From the NCBI GenBank assembly GCA_002682825.1, contig NOKP01000084.1, positions 4,619-16,570 of the forward strand: a stretch of DNA of 11,952 bases, written 5' to 3'. This DNA comes from Neonectria sp. B-13. Taxonomy: Eukaryota; Ascomycota; Sordariomycetes; Hypocreales; Nectriaceae. Position numbers and translations under genes: made by a program. Positions 1 through 6,945 of this stretch are shown here, in pieces. Each line of letters begins with the position of its first letter. Position 1 is the stretch's first letter. Below the pieces are notes generated by a model. That model saw only the letters and a program-made list of their open reading frames with translations. It made no database searches and was not told the DNA's origin.

Positions 1-129
1 TGTCTTTGCGCTGGCGTTCATGTTGCTGTCGTGTGGCTGGGTTGCGGGTGGTTCGTCTTCGTCTTCCTCCAGGCTCGCCCGGGATGATCGCTTCGTGCCT
101 TGTGGGCTAAGATACTTGGGGTTGACAGC
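1..129 (-). pseudogene. Host ORF, downstream part, cut off by the copia insertion
   Basis: Read on the minus strand, these 43 codons are open and continue in exact frame from the host ORF at 6637-6020 once the retrotransposon and one copy of the ATACT target duplication are removed: the codon TAT at 6022-6020 is followed by GCT at 129-127. The product of this part is polar and becomes acidic, with the stretch SLEEDEDEPP, and it runs out of the window at position 1. I do not recognise the protein. The Ser/Thr/Pro-rich part on the other side and this acidic stretch would suit a regulatory protein, but that is only an impression. In the present allele it is separated from its upstream part by 5.9 kb and by a stop codon supplied by the LTR. 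Confidence 0.55.
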
Positions 130-134
130 ATACT
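130..134. repeat. Target site duplication (left copy), ATACT
   Basis: ATACT lies directly before the 5' LTR, and the identical ATACT (6020-6024) lies directly after the 3' LTR. Five base pairs is the usual duplication for Ty1/copia integrases. Confidence 0.95.
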
Positions 135-268
135 TGTTGAGACCGTATGACTAAGATGGTCCGATCTGCTGGTGGCAGAGATGTGGATACTATGTAATGA
201 GCTGTGCTCCTCACAGGCATATGTAACTTAGACCTTTCAATATCACCTGCAACCTTTTCGTTTTATCA
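135..268 (+). repeat. 5' long terminal repeat of the copia element
   Basis: The 134-bp sequence starts TGTTGAGACC and ends TTTTATCA, with the TG...CA termini typical of LTRs. It is identical to 5886-6019 by eye. It is short for an LTR. It should contain the promoter and the transcript start and polyadenylation signals, but I cannot point to a convincing TATA box or poly(A) signal inside it. Confidence 0.96.
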
Positions 269-280
269 GGTTATGAGCCC
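269..280 (+). promoter_or_regulatory. Primer binding site for a half initiator-tRNA(Met)
   Basis: GGTTATGAGCCC begins directly after the LTR terminal CA. Its reverse complement, GGGCTCATAACC, is the anticodon stem-loop of fungal initiator tRNA(Met), with the CAU anticodon in the middle, and not the tRNA 3' acceptor end. This is the half-tRNA priming mode known for Drosophila copia and yeast Ty5, in which a cleaved initiator tRNA primes minus-strand DNA synthesis. The match to the initiator tRNA is from general knowledge; no tRNA gene is present in the window. Confidence 0.85.
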
Positions 281-743
281 GGAGGGCACCAACTTCCTCC
301 AACCGCAAAGCTGAGTGTTTTCTGTCTTCCTCTCTACTTTTCCTGGATAGCACAAGAAGTCGAAAGACTTCCTTCCACTGCGCATGCACATTCAGCTTGC
401 CTGGACCTATCTCCTTCCTTGGGTATTTCGTGGAGCTTGCAAATCAGCTGACAAGATATGTCTAGAAATATCTTGAAAAGGAGCCCTTGACCCCTCCGCC
501 CAAGGCACCAAATTTTAATCATCAACCCTAAATCACTGAGGGACTCTCGGACTGCAGTTTGGCTGACGAACTGGCAGACCTGGACCAGCCCCTCTGTCTG
601 TCAGTCTAGGATTGTGGAAGCTCCCAGCCGGGCTGTTTACGGTAGTTAGCCCACTCAGGCCGACACAGACCAAGACCGCCTGATGGTGGTCTGCCAGACG
701 GTCGAAATCAGATCATCGCCCCCTTTCCCAGACAGCGGGAGTG
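281..743 (+). other. Untranslated leader of the copia element
   Basis: This stretch of about 460 bases between the primer site and the first plausible ORF holds no long plus-strand ORF. It contains one clear hairpin (452-475, listed separately). Packaging or dimerisation signals would be expected here in an LTR retrotransposon, but I cannot identify one by sequence alone. Confidence 0.6.
452..475 (+). other. Perfect 8-bp stem-loop in the retrotransposon leader
   Basis: CAAGATAT (452-459) and ATATCTTG (468-475) are exact reverse complements around the 8-base loop GTCTAGAA, which itself contains the palindrome TCTAGA. A self-complementary loop on a perfect stem in the leader resembles a kissing-loop dimerisation signal, but this role is inference. 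Confidence 0.45.
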
Positions 744-929
744 ATGGCTGTCAATCTTACTCCCTCGGAGGAGGAGTCGGATGACCTCGACCCAATAAAA
801 CTCTTGGGGCAGACATCGCCCAACGAAGACAAGAAGACTCTACAGAACCTAAAACCTGTTGAAGAATTGTCTGTCCCCTCTGTACCTCGATCATCAACCA
901 CTCGGAAAACTCGCCATGTCCCTTTCTAA
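744..929 (+). CDS. Small ORF upstream of and overlapping gag
   Basis: A 61-codon ORF from ATG 744 to TAA 927-929 gives an acidic, Ser/Thr-rich product beginning MAVNLTPSEEESDDLDPIKLL. It overlaps the gag ATG at 916 by 14 bases and lies in a different frame: gag is +1 relative to it. It could be an upstream regulatory ORF that limits gag translation, a former N-terminal extension of Gag split off by an indel, or chance. The composition looks protein-like, but I recognise no family. No database comparison was possible. Confidence 0.35.
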   Translation: MAVNLTPSEEESDDLDPIKLLGQTSPNEDKKTLQNLKPVEELSVPSVPRSSTTRKTRHVPF

Positions 930-2106
930 GGAATCGCTCAACCTCGTTAGCACTTCAAGCACCATCCCAAAGCTGGAGCAAACCAGCCAGTGGCTGGCCT
1001 GGAAGAGAGAAGTACTCGACCTGCTGGACATGTGCGGATACGGAGACCTTTTGACTAGGAATTCTCAACCACCAACAGAAGGGAACGACCTCACAACGCA
1101 GACTGAAGCCTGGAGGAGTCGTCAGGATCGAGCATGCGGCGCCATCCGGAGTCGGCTCGGATACAACGCCCGAGTGTTCACCACGGGGATCCTAACGGCC
1201 CAGGGCATGATTAATCACCTTGAAACCCGTTATCGCCCCGTTGGAAGCGCCATCTTTCAAGAACTCGACCGGAGATACCAAGAACTCACCCTTGACTCTT
1301 GTGACTCGGTTATGGAATATGCAAACAAACTTCGTCAAGTGAGGGCTGAACTCTTGGAGATGGATGAAATCTGCCAGATCGGGGAACCACACTTTGTCAA
1401 CAAGTTCCTCTGCGGACTTGGCCCAGACTATGAAGTCTTCCTCACTGCTTTCAACCAGAACCATAACATCCTTCCTATCCGAGATCCAAACAATCACAAC
1501 GTTATTCTCAAAGAGGCCGTTACGTTCGAAACTGCCATCTTTGCCGCATCCCAAGAAGAGGACAGACAAAGAGGGGCCACTGCAAGAATTGCACATAGAG
1601 CCATGGTGGCCCAGGATACCTCAGGCTGTGGACACTGTGGAAGAAAAGGACACAACAAGTCAACTTGCTGGAAGCTTCACCCGGAACTCAGAAGAGAGCA
1701 TGAAAAGACGGGTCACGAGAGACGACAACGAAAATCGCAGAGACGAGAGAAGGAAAAGGAGAAGACGATTGATGAACCGGAATCTGCCACGGCTGCGACT
1801 CCTGTATGCATCCAACCCGATCAAGCGAGACTGGCTCTTTGGCAAAATGACTTCCAAGGTCACCTTGGACTAGTCGGCTCGTCATTCGGACTCTCTGGAT
1901 CTCAGGCATCCCCCCAAGCTCGGGCCTTCGAACGGATCCATGTCTTGGATAATGGTGCCTCCTCGCATATCTTCTGCCGGCCTACGAACTTTACAGTTCT
2001 TCACAAGTACCAGGGATTCCCGATCAATGGCATTGCAAACGCAACAGTTATGCCAGGAGGACGTGGAACCTACTCCCTCCGCGTGCAAGGACCCACGGGG
2101 CCATAG
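916..2106 (+). CDS. gag: Gag (capsid and nucleocapsid) plus first half of protease, ending at an internal TAG
   Basis: This 396-residue product starts at ATG 916 (MSLSKESLNLV); the frame is open upstream to 859, but only a TTG lies there. Residues 20-200 match the copia-type Gag of the Retrotran_gag_2/UBN2 kind, with the pattern WLAWKREVLDLL near the N-terminus. A CCHC zinc knuckle (CX2CX4HX4C, residues 238-251, bases 1627-1668) should bind the RNA genome. A basic, charged stretch follows. The protease active site begins at residue 345 as LDNGASSHI; the family has D-(S/T)-G, so Asn replaces the usual Ser or Thr. The TAG at 2104-2106 stops translation in the middle of the protease, and the conserved second half of that domain continues in the same frame. 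Readthrough or a recent nonsense mutation are both possible. Confidence 0.85.
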   Translation: MSLSKESLNLVSTSSTIPKLEQTSQWLAWKREVLDLLDMCGYGDLLTRNSQPPTEGNDLTTQTEAWRSRQDRACGAIRSRLGYNARVFTTGILTAQGMINHLETRYRPVGSAIFQELDRRYQELTLDSCDSVMEYANKLRQVRAELLEMDEICQIGEPHFVNKFLCGLGPDYEVFLTAFNQNHNILPIRDPNNHNVILKEAVTFETAIFAASQEEDRQRGATARIAHRAMVAQDTSGCGHCGRKGHNKSTCWKLHPELRREHEKTGHERRQRKSQRREKEKEKTIDEPESATAATPVCIQPDQARLALWQNDFQGHLGLVGSSFGLSGSQASPQARAFERIHVLDNGASSHIFCRPTNFTVLHKYQGFPINGIANATVMPGGRGTYSLRVQGPTGP

Positions 2107-5100
2107 CATGTTACCCTTGACAACGCTCTGTATGTTCCGGAAGGATACTCGAACCTACTGTCCGTGTCAGCACTGGAGAAGAAGGGGGCAGAAGTTCTCT
2201 TCCGAAGTGGGAAGGCAGTGGTCACAAACAAAGGAAAAGTCGTCCTCACTGCAACAAGGATCTCAGGCGTTTATGTGGTCGACGAAGTTGAGGAAGATCA
2301 CTATCAAACCGCTTTGGCCTCCTTTTCAGTGGGAGACCATCGACTGCATCTTTGGCACGAACGACTCGCACACTTGGGAGAGAGAAATATTAAGAGACTG
2401 ATGAAGATGTCTACTGGAATTCGACCGGATCAGTCTACATCAAACCCATGTGGAGCTTGCGTGCAAGGCAAACTCAAGGAATGCCCTCACGTTCGACCGA
2501 TCAAGAGAGGAACTTACCCCCTGGAGTGTATTCATGCGGACATTGCTGGACCCTTCCCAGAAGTGGGAGTAGATGGGAGCCGGTACTGGGCCTGCTTTAT
2601 TGATGACTTTACTCAAATGTCCTGGGTATATCCAATCAAAGAAAAGTCAGAGTTCGAAGAATGTTTCCAGCATCTATTGAAGCAGTTCGAAAGACCGGAA
2701 AGACGATGTCACTTCCTGCATCTCGATCGAGGAGGAGAAAATCGAAGCCACATCCTGATTGTGTTCTGCCGGGACAGAGGAATTCATCTCTCCTACACGG
2801 CGACAGATCAACACGAACAAAATGGATTGGCAGAGGTTCTCAATCGAATCATCCTGGAAAAGCTAACGCCCACACTGCTCAAATCCGGACTTGCTTTGAA
2901 ATGGTGGCCATACATCCTCAAGGCAGTGAACCAGATCCGAAATCTGTGTCCCACGGCGAGCATTTCCACCACTCCATACCAAGCCTGGTATGGAGATGCT
3001 CCTGATCTCAGTCACTTGCGAATCCTTGGCTCACGAGGATGGGCTCTACTTCCCTCCTCTAAACGAAAGAAGATGCAATCCAAGAGCACTCCGTGTCAGC
3101 TTCTCGGCTATCAGGGTAGTACGAACTATATCCTTCTTGACGAAAGGGGACGAGTTTTTGTGTCTAACAATGTCGTCTTCTCTGAAAACATCAAAAGTGT
3201 CGAACCAACACTCGACAATTTCACGCATCAGATGAGCGGCCAGAGACCATCGCAACGACGACGGGTAGACACAAAGCAGAATACCGACGTGGAAACCCCT
3301 ATCGTTCTAGAACCGTCTCCCCTTCCGACCGCGTCAGGAGAGGCAAATAGAACCGAGGTGATTGGCTGTGGAGAGACGACCTCGGATGAGTCCTTAGTGG
3401 GAGATCCAGGATGGGAACCTGATCAAGAGTCAACCAGATCGAGTATCCATGTTGCCACAGATGAGCACGAAGTGCCACCAGAAGCAACAGACCGACACGC
3501 AGAGTCTCGGCTGCCCGAAAGATCGACCAGAGGACAGCTGCCATCGAGATACATACTGGCCAGCACAAACTTCGCCTTCCTCGCAACGATTGCAAGACAA
3601 TTGTACCTAGTTGCTCGCGACATCGGCCAGTCAGAACCAAGAGCCTTCAAGGATGCCACTCAGGGTCCTCATGGAAGACTCTGGTGGAGAGGACTGAAGG
3701 ATGAACACGGATCTCTAATCGAGAATGCTGTCTGGACCCTAGTTACGCTTCCACCAGGACGAAAAGCCCTTCGAGGCAAATGGGTGTTCAAGCTCAAAAG
3801 AGGAGAAAATGGGGAGGTTCTGCGGTACAAAGCCCGCTTTGTCGTGAGAGGTTTCGAGCAAAGGGAAGGAATTGACTTCAACGAAACCTTCGCCTCTGTT
3901 GTCAAGCCGATGAGCTACAAAATGATCTTTGCCATTGCGGCGGCACTCGACTTGGAACTGGAACAAATGGATGTCAAGACAGCCTTCCTCTATGGCCTCG
4001 TAACTGAGGAGATATACGTGGAGCAACCTGAAGGATTCAACGATGGAAGTGGGAGAGTCTGTAAGCTCTTGAGAGCGCTCTATGGACTGAAGCAAGCTCC
4101 AAGAGTGTGGTACGAGACCCTCTCGACCTTTCTCGAGACACTCGGGTTTAAACCTTTACTCTCAGACATGGGGGTCTTCGTGAAAGGTCACACGTTCATT
4201 GCGGTGTATGTGGACGATCTGCTTATTGCTGGACCCTCCAAGGACGAGATCGTGGCGGTCAAGCAAGCTCTATGCAACAAGTTCAAGATGACAGACCTGG
4301 GCCCATGCAAATATTACCTAGGCATGTCCTTGAGAAGAGACAGGGCAAACCGATCGATTTCCTTGTCGCAGACAACGTACCTGGAGAAAATACTTCGAGA
4401 CTTTGGAATGGACCAATGCGCCCCTAATGCCACACCAGTCGCCACAAGCAAATTCGGAGAACAAGACTCCGACTACAAGGCAAGCGATGAACTCAAGCAA
4501 TGGTATGCAAAGGCGATTGGATCCCTGATGTATCTCATGCTTGGGACGAGACCCGACATTGCCTTTGCCGTCTCTCTATGTAGTCGACACCTGGGAAACC
4601 CAACCAGCGAACATCAGACCGCTGTCAAGCGTATCTTTCGATACCTCAAAGGATCGCAAAATATGGAACTGGTGTACCAAGGAAAGCTGCAACCTCTTCT
4701 CGGCTACACCGACTCGGATTGGGCGGGAGATCTGGAGACTCGAAAGTCAACGTCTGGGTACGTGTTTAACCTTGGCACGGGTGCTATTAGCTGGAGCTCG
4801 AAGAGGCAAAGGACTGTTGCCCTGTCCTCATGTGAAGCAGAATACATGGGGCAAACGGGAGCAGCAAAGGAAGCAGTCTGGTTGCGAACCCTTCTCCAGG
4901 AACTGCTGAAAGAATACAGGGAGGTCCCAGAACTGAAGACAACTGTGATCTTCGGAGACAACCAAGGAGCGATCGCAATGTCGAAGAATCCCCAGTTCCA
5001 TACAAGAACCAAGCATATTGATATTCAACATCATTACTGCAGGGAGAAGGTCAATGATGGAACTGTTGACTTTCAGTACATTCCAACAGGCAAGCAGGTC

Positions 5101-5184
5101 GCCGACGGACTAACGAAGGCCTTGCCGAAGGATCGCTTCTTACTATTTCGGGAAGCATTGGGTCTCAAAGAACGACGATTGTGA
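2107..5184 (+). CDS. pol: Pol: rest of protease, integrase, reverse transcriptase, RNase H
   Basis: The frame continues from gag without shift for 1025 codons; residue numbers count from 2107. The protease tail is LYVPEGYSNLLSVSAL. Integrase has the zinc site H84-X4-H89 and C115-X2-C118, and catalytic D145, D207 and E243, a regular DD35E spacing. A variable Ser/Pro-rich linker of about 180 residues separates it from reverse transcriptase, which has QMDVKTAF (D622) and the YVDD box at 701-704. RNase H has TDSD (D869), SSCEAEY (E910), GDNQGA (D951) and VADGLTK (D1000). I see no lesion after the TAG. The first possible internal start is well downstream, so expression would need readthrough of the TAG as part of a Gag-Pol polyprotein. 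The TAG followed by CAT does not match the strong CARYYA readthrough context. Confidence 0.9.
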   Translation, partial: HVTLDNALYVPEGYSNLLSVSALEKKGAEVLFRSGKAVVTNKGKVVLTATRISGVYVVDEVEEDHYQTALASFSVGDHRLHLWHERLAHLGERNIKRLMKMSTGIRPDQSTSNPCGACVQGKLKECPHVRPIKRGTYPLECIHADIAGPFPEVGVDGSRYWACFIDDFTQMSWVYPIKEKSEFEECFQHLLKQFERPERRCHFLHLDRGGENRSHILIVFCRDRGIHLSYTATDQHEQNGLAEVLNRIILEKLTPTLLKSGLALKWWPYILKAVNQIRNLCPTASISTTPYQAWYGDAPDLSHLRILGSRGWALLPSSKRKKMQSKSTPCQLLGYQGSTNYILLDERGRVFVSNNVVFSENIKSVEPTLDNFTHQMSGQRPSQRRRVDTKQNTDVETPIVLEPSPLPTASGEANRTEVIGCGETTSDESLVGDPGWEPDQESTRSSIHVATDEHEVPPEATDRHAESRLPERSTRGQLPSRYILASTNFAFLATIARQLYLVARDIGQSEPRAFKDATQGPHGRLWWRGLKDEHGSLIENAVWTLVTLPPGRKALRGKWVFKLKRGENGEVLRYKARFVVRGFEQREGIDFNETFASVVKPMSYKMIFAIAAALDLELEQMDVKTAFLYGLVTEEIYVEQPEGFNDGSGRVCKLLRALYGLKQAPRVWYETLSTFLETLGFKPLLSDMGVFVKGHTFIAVYVDDLLIAGPSKDEIVAVKQALCNKFKMTDLGPCKYYLGMSLRRDRANRSISLSQTTYLEKILRDFGMDQCAPNATPVATSKFGEQDSDYKASDELKQWYAKAIGSLMYLMLGTRPDIAFAVSLCSRHLGNPTSEHQTAVKRIFRYLKGSQNMELVYQGKLQPLLGYTDSDWAGDLETRKSTSGYVFNLGTGAISWSSKRQRTVALSSCEAEYMGQTGAAKEAVWLRTLLQELLKEYREVPELKTTVIFGDNQGAIAMSKNPQFHTRTKHIDIQHHYCREKVNDGTVDFQYIPTGKQVADGLTKALPKDRFLLFREALGLKERRL

Positions 5185-5188
5185 GAAC

Positions 5189-5757
5189 GTGCCAAAATGA
5201 GCATAGGTAGGAGATCTTCTGCGGGAAGAAGAAGACCTACGGTCCCAAGATTGCATGGATTCGTGAGAAGGTGCAAAGATGAGCAGAAGTGGGAGACCTG
5301 CCATGGACAGATAGGAGACCCACAGATCCAAGATTGCACTGAAGCGTGAGGAAGGTGCAAAGATGAGTTGGAGTGGGAGATCCTCTACGGATAGAAGAAG
5401 ACCCACAACCTCAAGATTGCACTGAGCGTGAGGAAGTTGCAAAGATGGACTGAAGTGGGAGACCTACCATGGACAGGAGACCCATTGACTCAAGATTGCA
5501 CCGGATTGGAAAGAGCGTGCAAAGATGGGCTTAAGTGGGAGATCTTCTATGGTTAGAAGAAGACCCATGGGTTCAAGATTGCGCTGTATTAAAAGGAGCG
5601 TGCAAAGATGGGCTTCAGTGAGAGATCGTCTGTGGACAGAAGAAGACCCATAAGTTCAAGATTGCACTACTGAGAAGAAAGGTGCAAAGATGAACCTAGG
5701 TGGGAGATCTTCTGCGGATAGAGGAAGACCCACTGTCCCAAGATTGCATGGAGCTGT
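5189..5757 (+). repeat. Seven tandem ~82-bp repeats forming alternating AGA-loop hairpins
   Basis: Units start at 5189, 5271, 5355, 5437, 5517, 5600 and 5682, with lengths of 80-84 bp. Each starts GTGCAAAGATG or a variant. Hairpin A lies inside each unit: TGGG-AGA-TCTTCT, a loop of about 6 bases, AGAAGA-AGA-CCCA (5208-5239, 5290-5322, 5374-5405, 5456-5484, 5536-5567, 5619-5650, 5701-5732). Hairpin B joins neighbouring units: CA-AGA-TTGCAC, a loop of 14-15 bases, GTGCAA-AGA-TG (for example 5246-5281 and 5657-5692). Both have the same symmetric AGA/AGA internal loop. Compensatory changes support hairpin A: unit 1 has TAGG/CCTA for TGGG/CCCA, and units 2 and 4 have CCT/AGG for TCTTCT/AGAAGA. Units 3 and 6 carry mismatches. 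There is no credible ORF. Each unit also carries AGTGGGAGA or a variant, close to the element's polypurine tract. Confidence 0.9.
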
Positions 5758-5876
5758 CAAGAATTTCCAAGTGCCTGAGTCGAGATGCCTCTTTCCCTGC
5801 AGTTTTCACCCACGAAGGTGTTTTTGGGGTTTTAACGAGACTCGACAGGCGTGCACATCAAGTCCAACAGCAGCTC

Positions 5877-5885
5877 GAGTGGGAG
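5877..5885 (+). promoter_or_regulatory. Polypurine tract for plus-strand DNA priming
   Basis: GAGTGGGAG lies directly before the TGTTGAG start of the 3' LTR. A purine run ending at the LTR boundary, and the form AGTGGGAG/TGTTG, are typical of copia elements. Similar runs occur in the repeats upstream. Confidence 0.88.
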
Positions 5886-6019
5886 TGTTGAGACCGTATG
5901 ACTAAGATGGTCCGATCTGCTGGTGGCAGAGATGTGGATACTATGTAATGAGCTGTGCTCCTCACAGGCATATGTAACTTAGACCTTTCAATATCACCTG
6001 CAACCTTTTCGTTTTATCA
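5886..6019 (+). repeat. 3' long terminal repeat of the copia element
   Basis: This copy is identical by eye to the 5' LTR at 135-268, including TGTTGAGACC at the start and TTTTATCA at the end. It is followed by the ATACT target duplication. In the minus-strand host ORF, the LTR terminus supplies the stop codon TGA (6019-6017). Confidence 0.96.
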
Positions 6020-6024
6020 ATACT
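6020..6024. repeat. Target site duplication (right copy), ATACT
   Basis: It is identical to 130-134 on the other side of the copia element. Confidence 0.95.
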
Positions 6025-6282
6025 CTAGTTTGGTGTGCTTTTCATCAATGAGGCCGTGATCTTTATCGTAGCTGTGCAATCCTCCCAAGTCGTGGGGGGT
6101 TTGAGGCGAGGCTTTTGGGGTGTCGTTGCAAGGTGCAAAAGACGTCGTCCCGGTGTTGGAAAGGGTAATCGGGAAGGAGCCGGATAGCGAGAATGCATTG
6201 CTGTTGAAGACATCGGAAGATGTGGTGCCAGCTGTCAGTGGCGAGAACCTGTCGACAGGGGCAAACCAAGATGACTCAACAT

Positions 6283-6538
6283 CCCTTTGACTGTCGTAAG
6301 GCGACACTTGGGTCACGAGCAAGGATTTGGTCCAACCAGAAAATCGCAATTGAGAGGTACATTGGACCTCACATAAATTTATGTGGCAATACAAGTCCTC
6401 ACATTTCTCAGATCGACATAGAGATACATTCGACTCAGCAGCGATCCCTGGCTGCTCAACGTCGCTGCATGTATCTCTGCCTTGGCTGGGTTCATGTGGG
6501 GCCCGGTACGGAAGTGTCGCCTTACGACAGTCAAAGGG
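6283..6538 (-). mobile_element. Non-autonomous piggyBac-type element (MITE-like deletion derivative)
   Basis: This 256-bp element has perfect 27-bp terminal inverted repeats at 6283-6309 and 6512-6538, beginning CCCTTTGACTGTCGTAAG. They match the ends of the full element at 6807-8883 at all but a few positions. Read on the minus strand, it aligns to the full element at both ends: the 5' side with CCCCACATGA, and the 3' side with the transposase C-terminus (NVSLCRS, matching both copies) and CTGGTTGGACC before the terminal repeat. The transposase middle is deleted. It is flanked by AT on both sides; since AT is palindromic it may be a duplication or part of the repeats. It presumably needs a transposase in trans. 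Confidence 0.9.
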
Positions 6539-6806
6539 ATAGTGGTGAGGATGGTCTCCCAGGTCTAAACTCGGCGAAAGTGGCGAGCACGACTGTTGGT
6601 CCCAATTGAATGCTTCGGTATCAGGTTTGTATTTCATCCTGCACCGTAGATGTAGTGATTGAAGGGATGACTGTTATTCAGTTCGAAAGCCTTGGCTGAT
6701 CCCCAACAATGCGGTCACTGCCGTGTCACGTTCGGATCTATCATTGAGCCAAACAAGTAAGCCTACCACCACCAACGGCGCTCCATTGCGCCGAAGATCG
6801 AACTAT

Positions 6807-6833
6807 CCCTTTGAGTGTCGTAAGCCTACACTT
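6807..6833 (+). repeat. Left terminal inverted repeat of the piggyBac-type element
   Basis: It starts CCCTTTGAGTGTCGTAAG and ends ACACTT. It is the exact reverse complement of 8857-8883. Including the flanking AT on both sides the symmetry is 29 bp. Confidence 0.95.
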
Positions 6834-6945
6834 CCGTACCAAGCCCCACATGACCCCTGCTAAGGCCGAGGTACATGGAGTGACTCTGAGCACCGGCGAA
6901 ATCAACCCCGCCCAATTCCTCATACAACTCATTCTGTGCACTCTC

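Larger units (their letters stand above)
135..6019 (+). mobile_element. Ty1/copia-type LTR retrotransposon, full length
   Basis: This 5885-bp element has, in order, a 5' LTR, a primer binding site, an untranslated leader, gag, protease, integrase, reverse transcriptase, RNase H, a tandem-repeat region, a polypurine tract and a 3' LTR. The order integrase before reverse transcriptase defines the copia (Pseudoviridae) type. I see no difference between the two 134-bp LTRs, and the target duplication is perfect, so insertion was recent. The element sits in plus orientation inside a minus-strand host ORF and terminates it. Coding lesions are confined to the protease: an in-frame TAG and a DNG active-site motif. 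Without protease supplied in trans or stop readthrough this copy should not be autonomous. Confidence 0.97.
6020..6637 (-). pseudogene. Host ORF, upstream part, carrying an in-frame transposon fragment
   Basis: A minus-strand frame of 206 codons runs from ATG 6637-6635 (MKYKPDTEAFNWDQQ) to the copia LTR. About 120 codons are host sequence, rich in Ser, Thr and Pro (for example FNSNAFSLSGSFPITLSNTG). The other 86 come from the piggyBac-type fragment at 6283-6538, which interrupts the host sequence after DLGDHPHHY without shifting the frame or adding a stop. Without the copia element, translation would run on through positions 129-1. An in-frame TAA lies 12 codons upstream of the ATG, and a CAG just before the ATG could instead be a splice acceptor, so the start is uncertain. 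I do not recognise the protein. It is truncated now by the retrotransposon. Confidence 0.55.

Noticed and set aside
859..915. Upstream extension of gag to 859
   Set aside because: The codon at 859 is TTG, not ATG. The ATG at 916 has a better context and is followed at once by Gag-like sequence.
2101..2163. Programmed frameshift between gag and pol
   Set aside because: Both parts are in the same frame; only the TAG at 2104-2106 separates them.
5073..5442. Minus-strand ORFs of 95-99 codons over the repeat region
   Set aside because: They reflect the repeat unit read in antisense, with no family features, and they overlap the end of pol.
5189..5757. Array of regular repeats as a possible CRISPR array
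   Set aside because: Units are contiguous ~82-bp degenerate tandem copies without constant short repeats and unique spacers, and they lie inside a eukaryotic retrotransposon.
135..6019. Repeat-induced point mutation as the cause of the protease lesions
   Set aside because: The two LTRs are identical and the other domains are intact, while RIP would leave many transitions. The Asn change is also not in the preferred CpA context.
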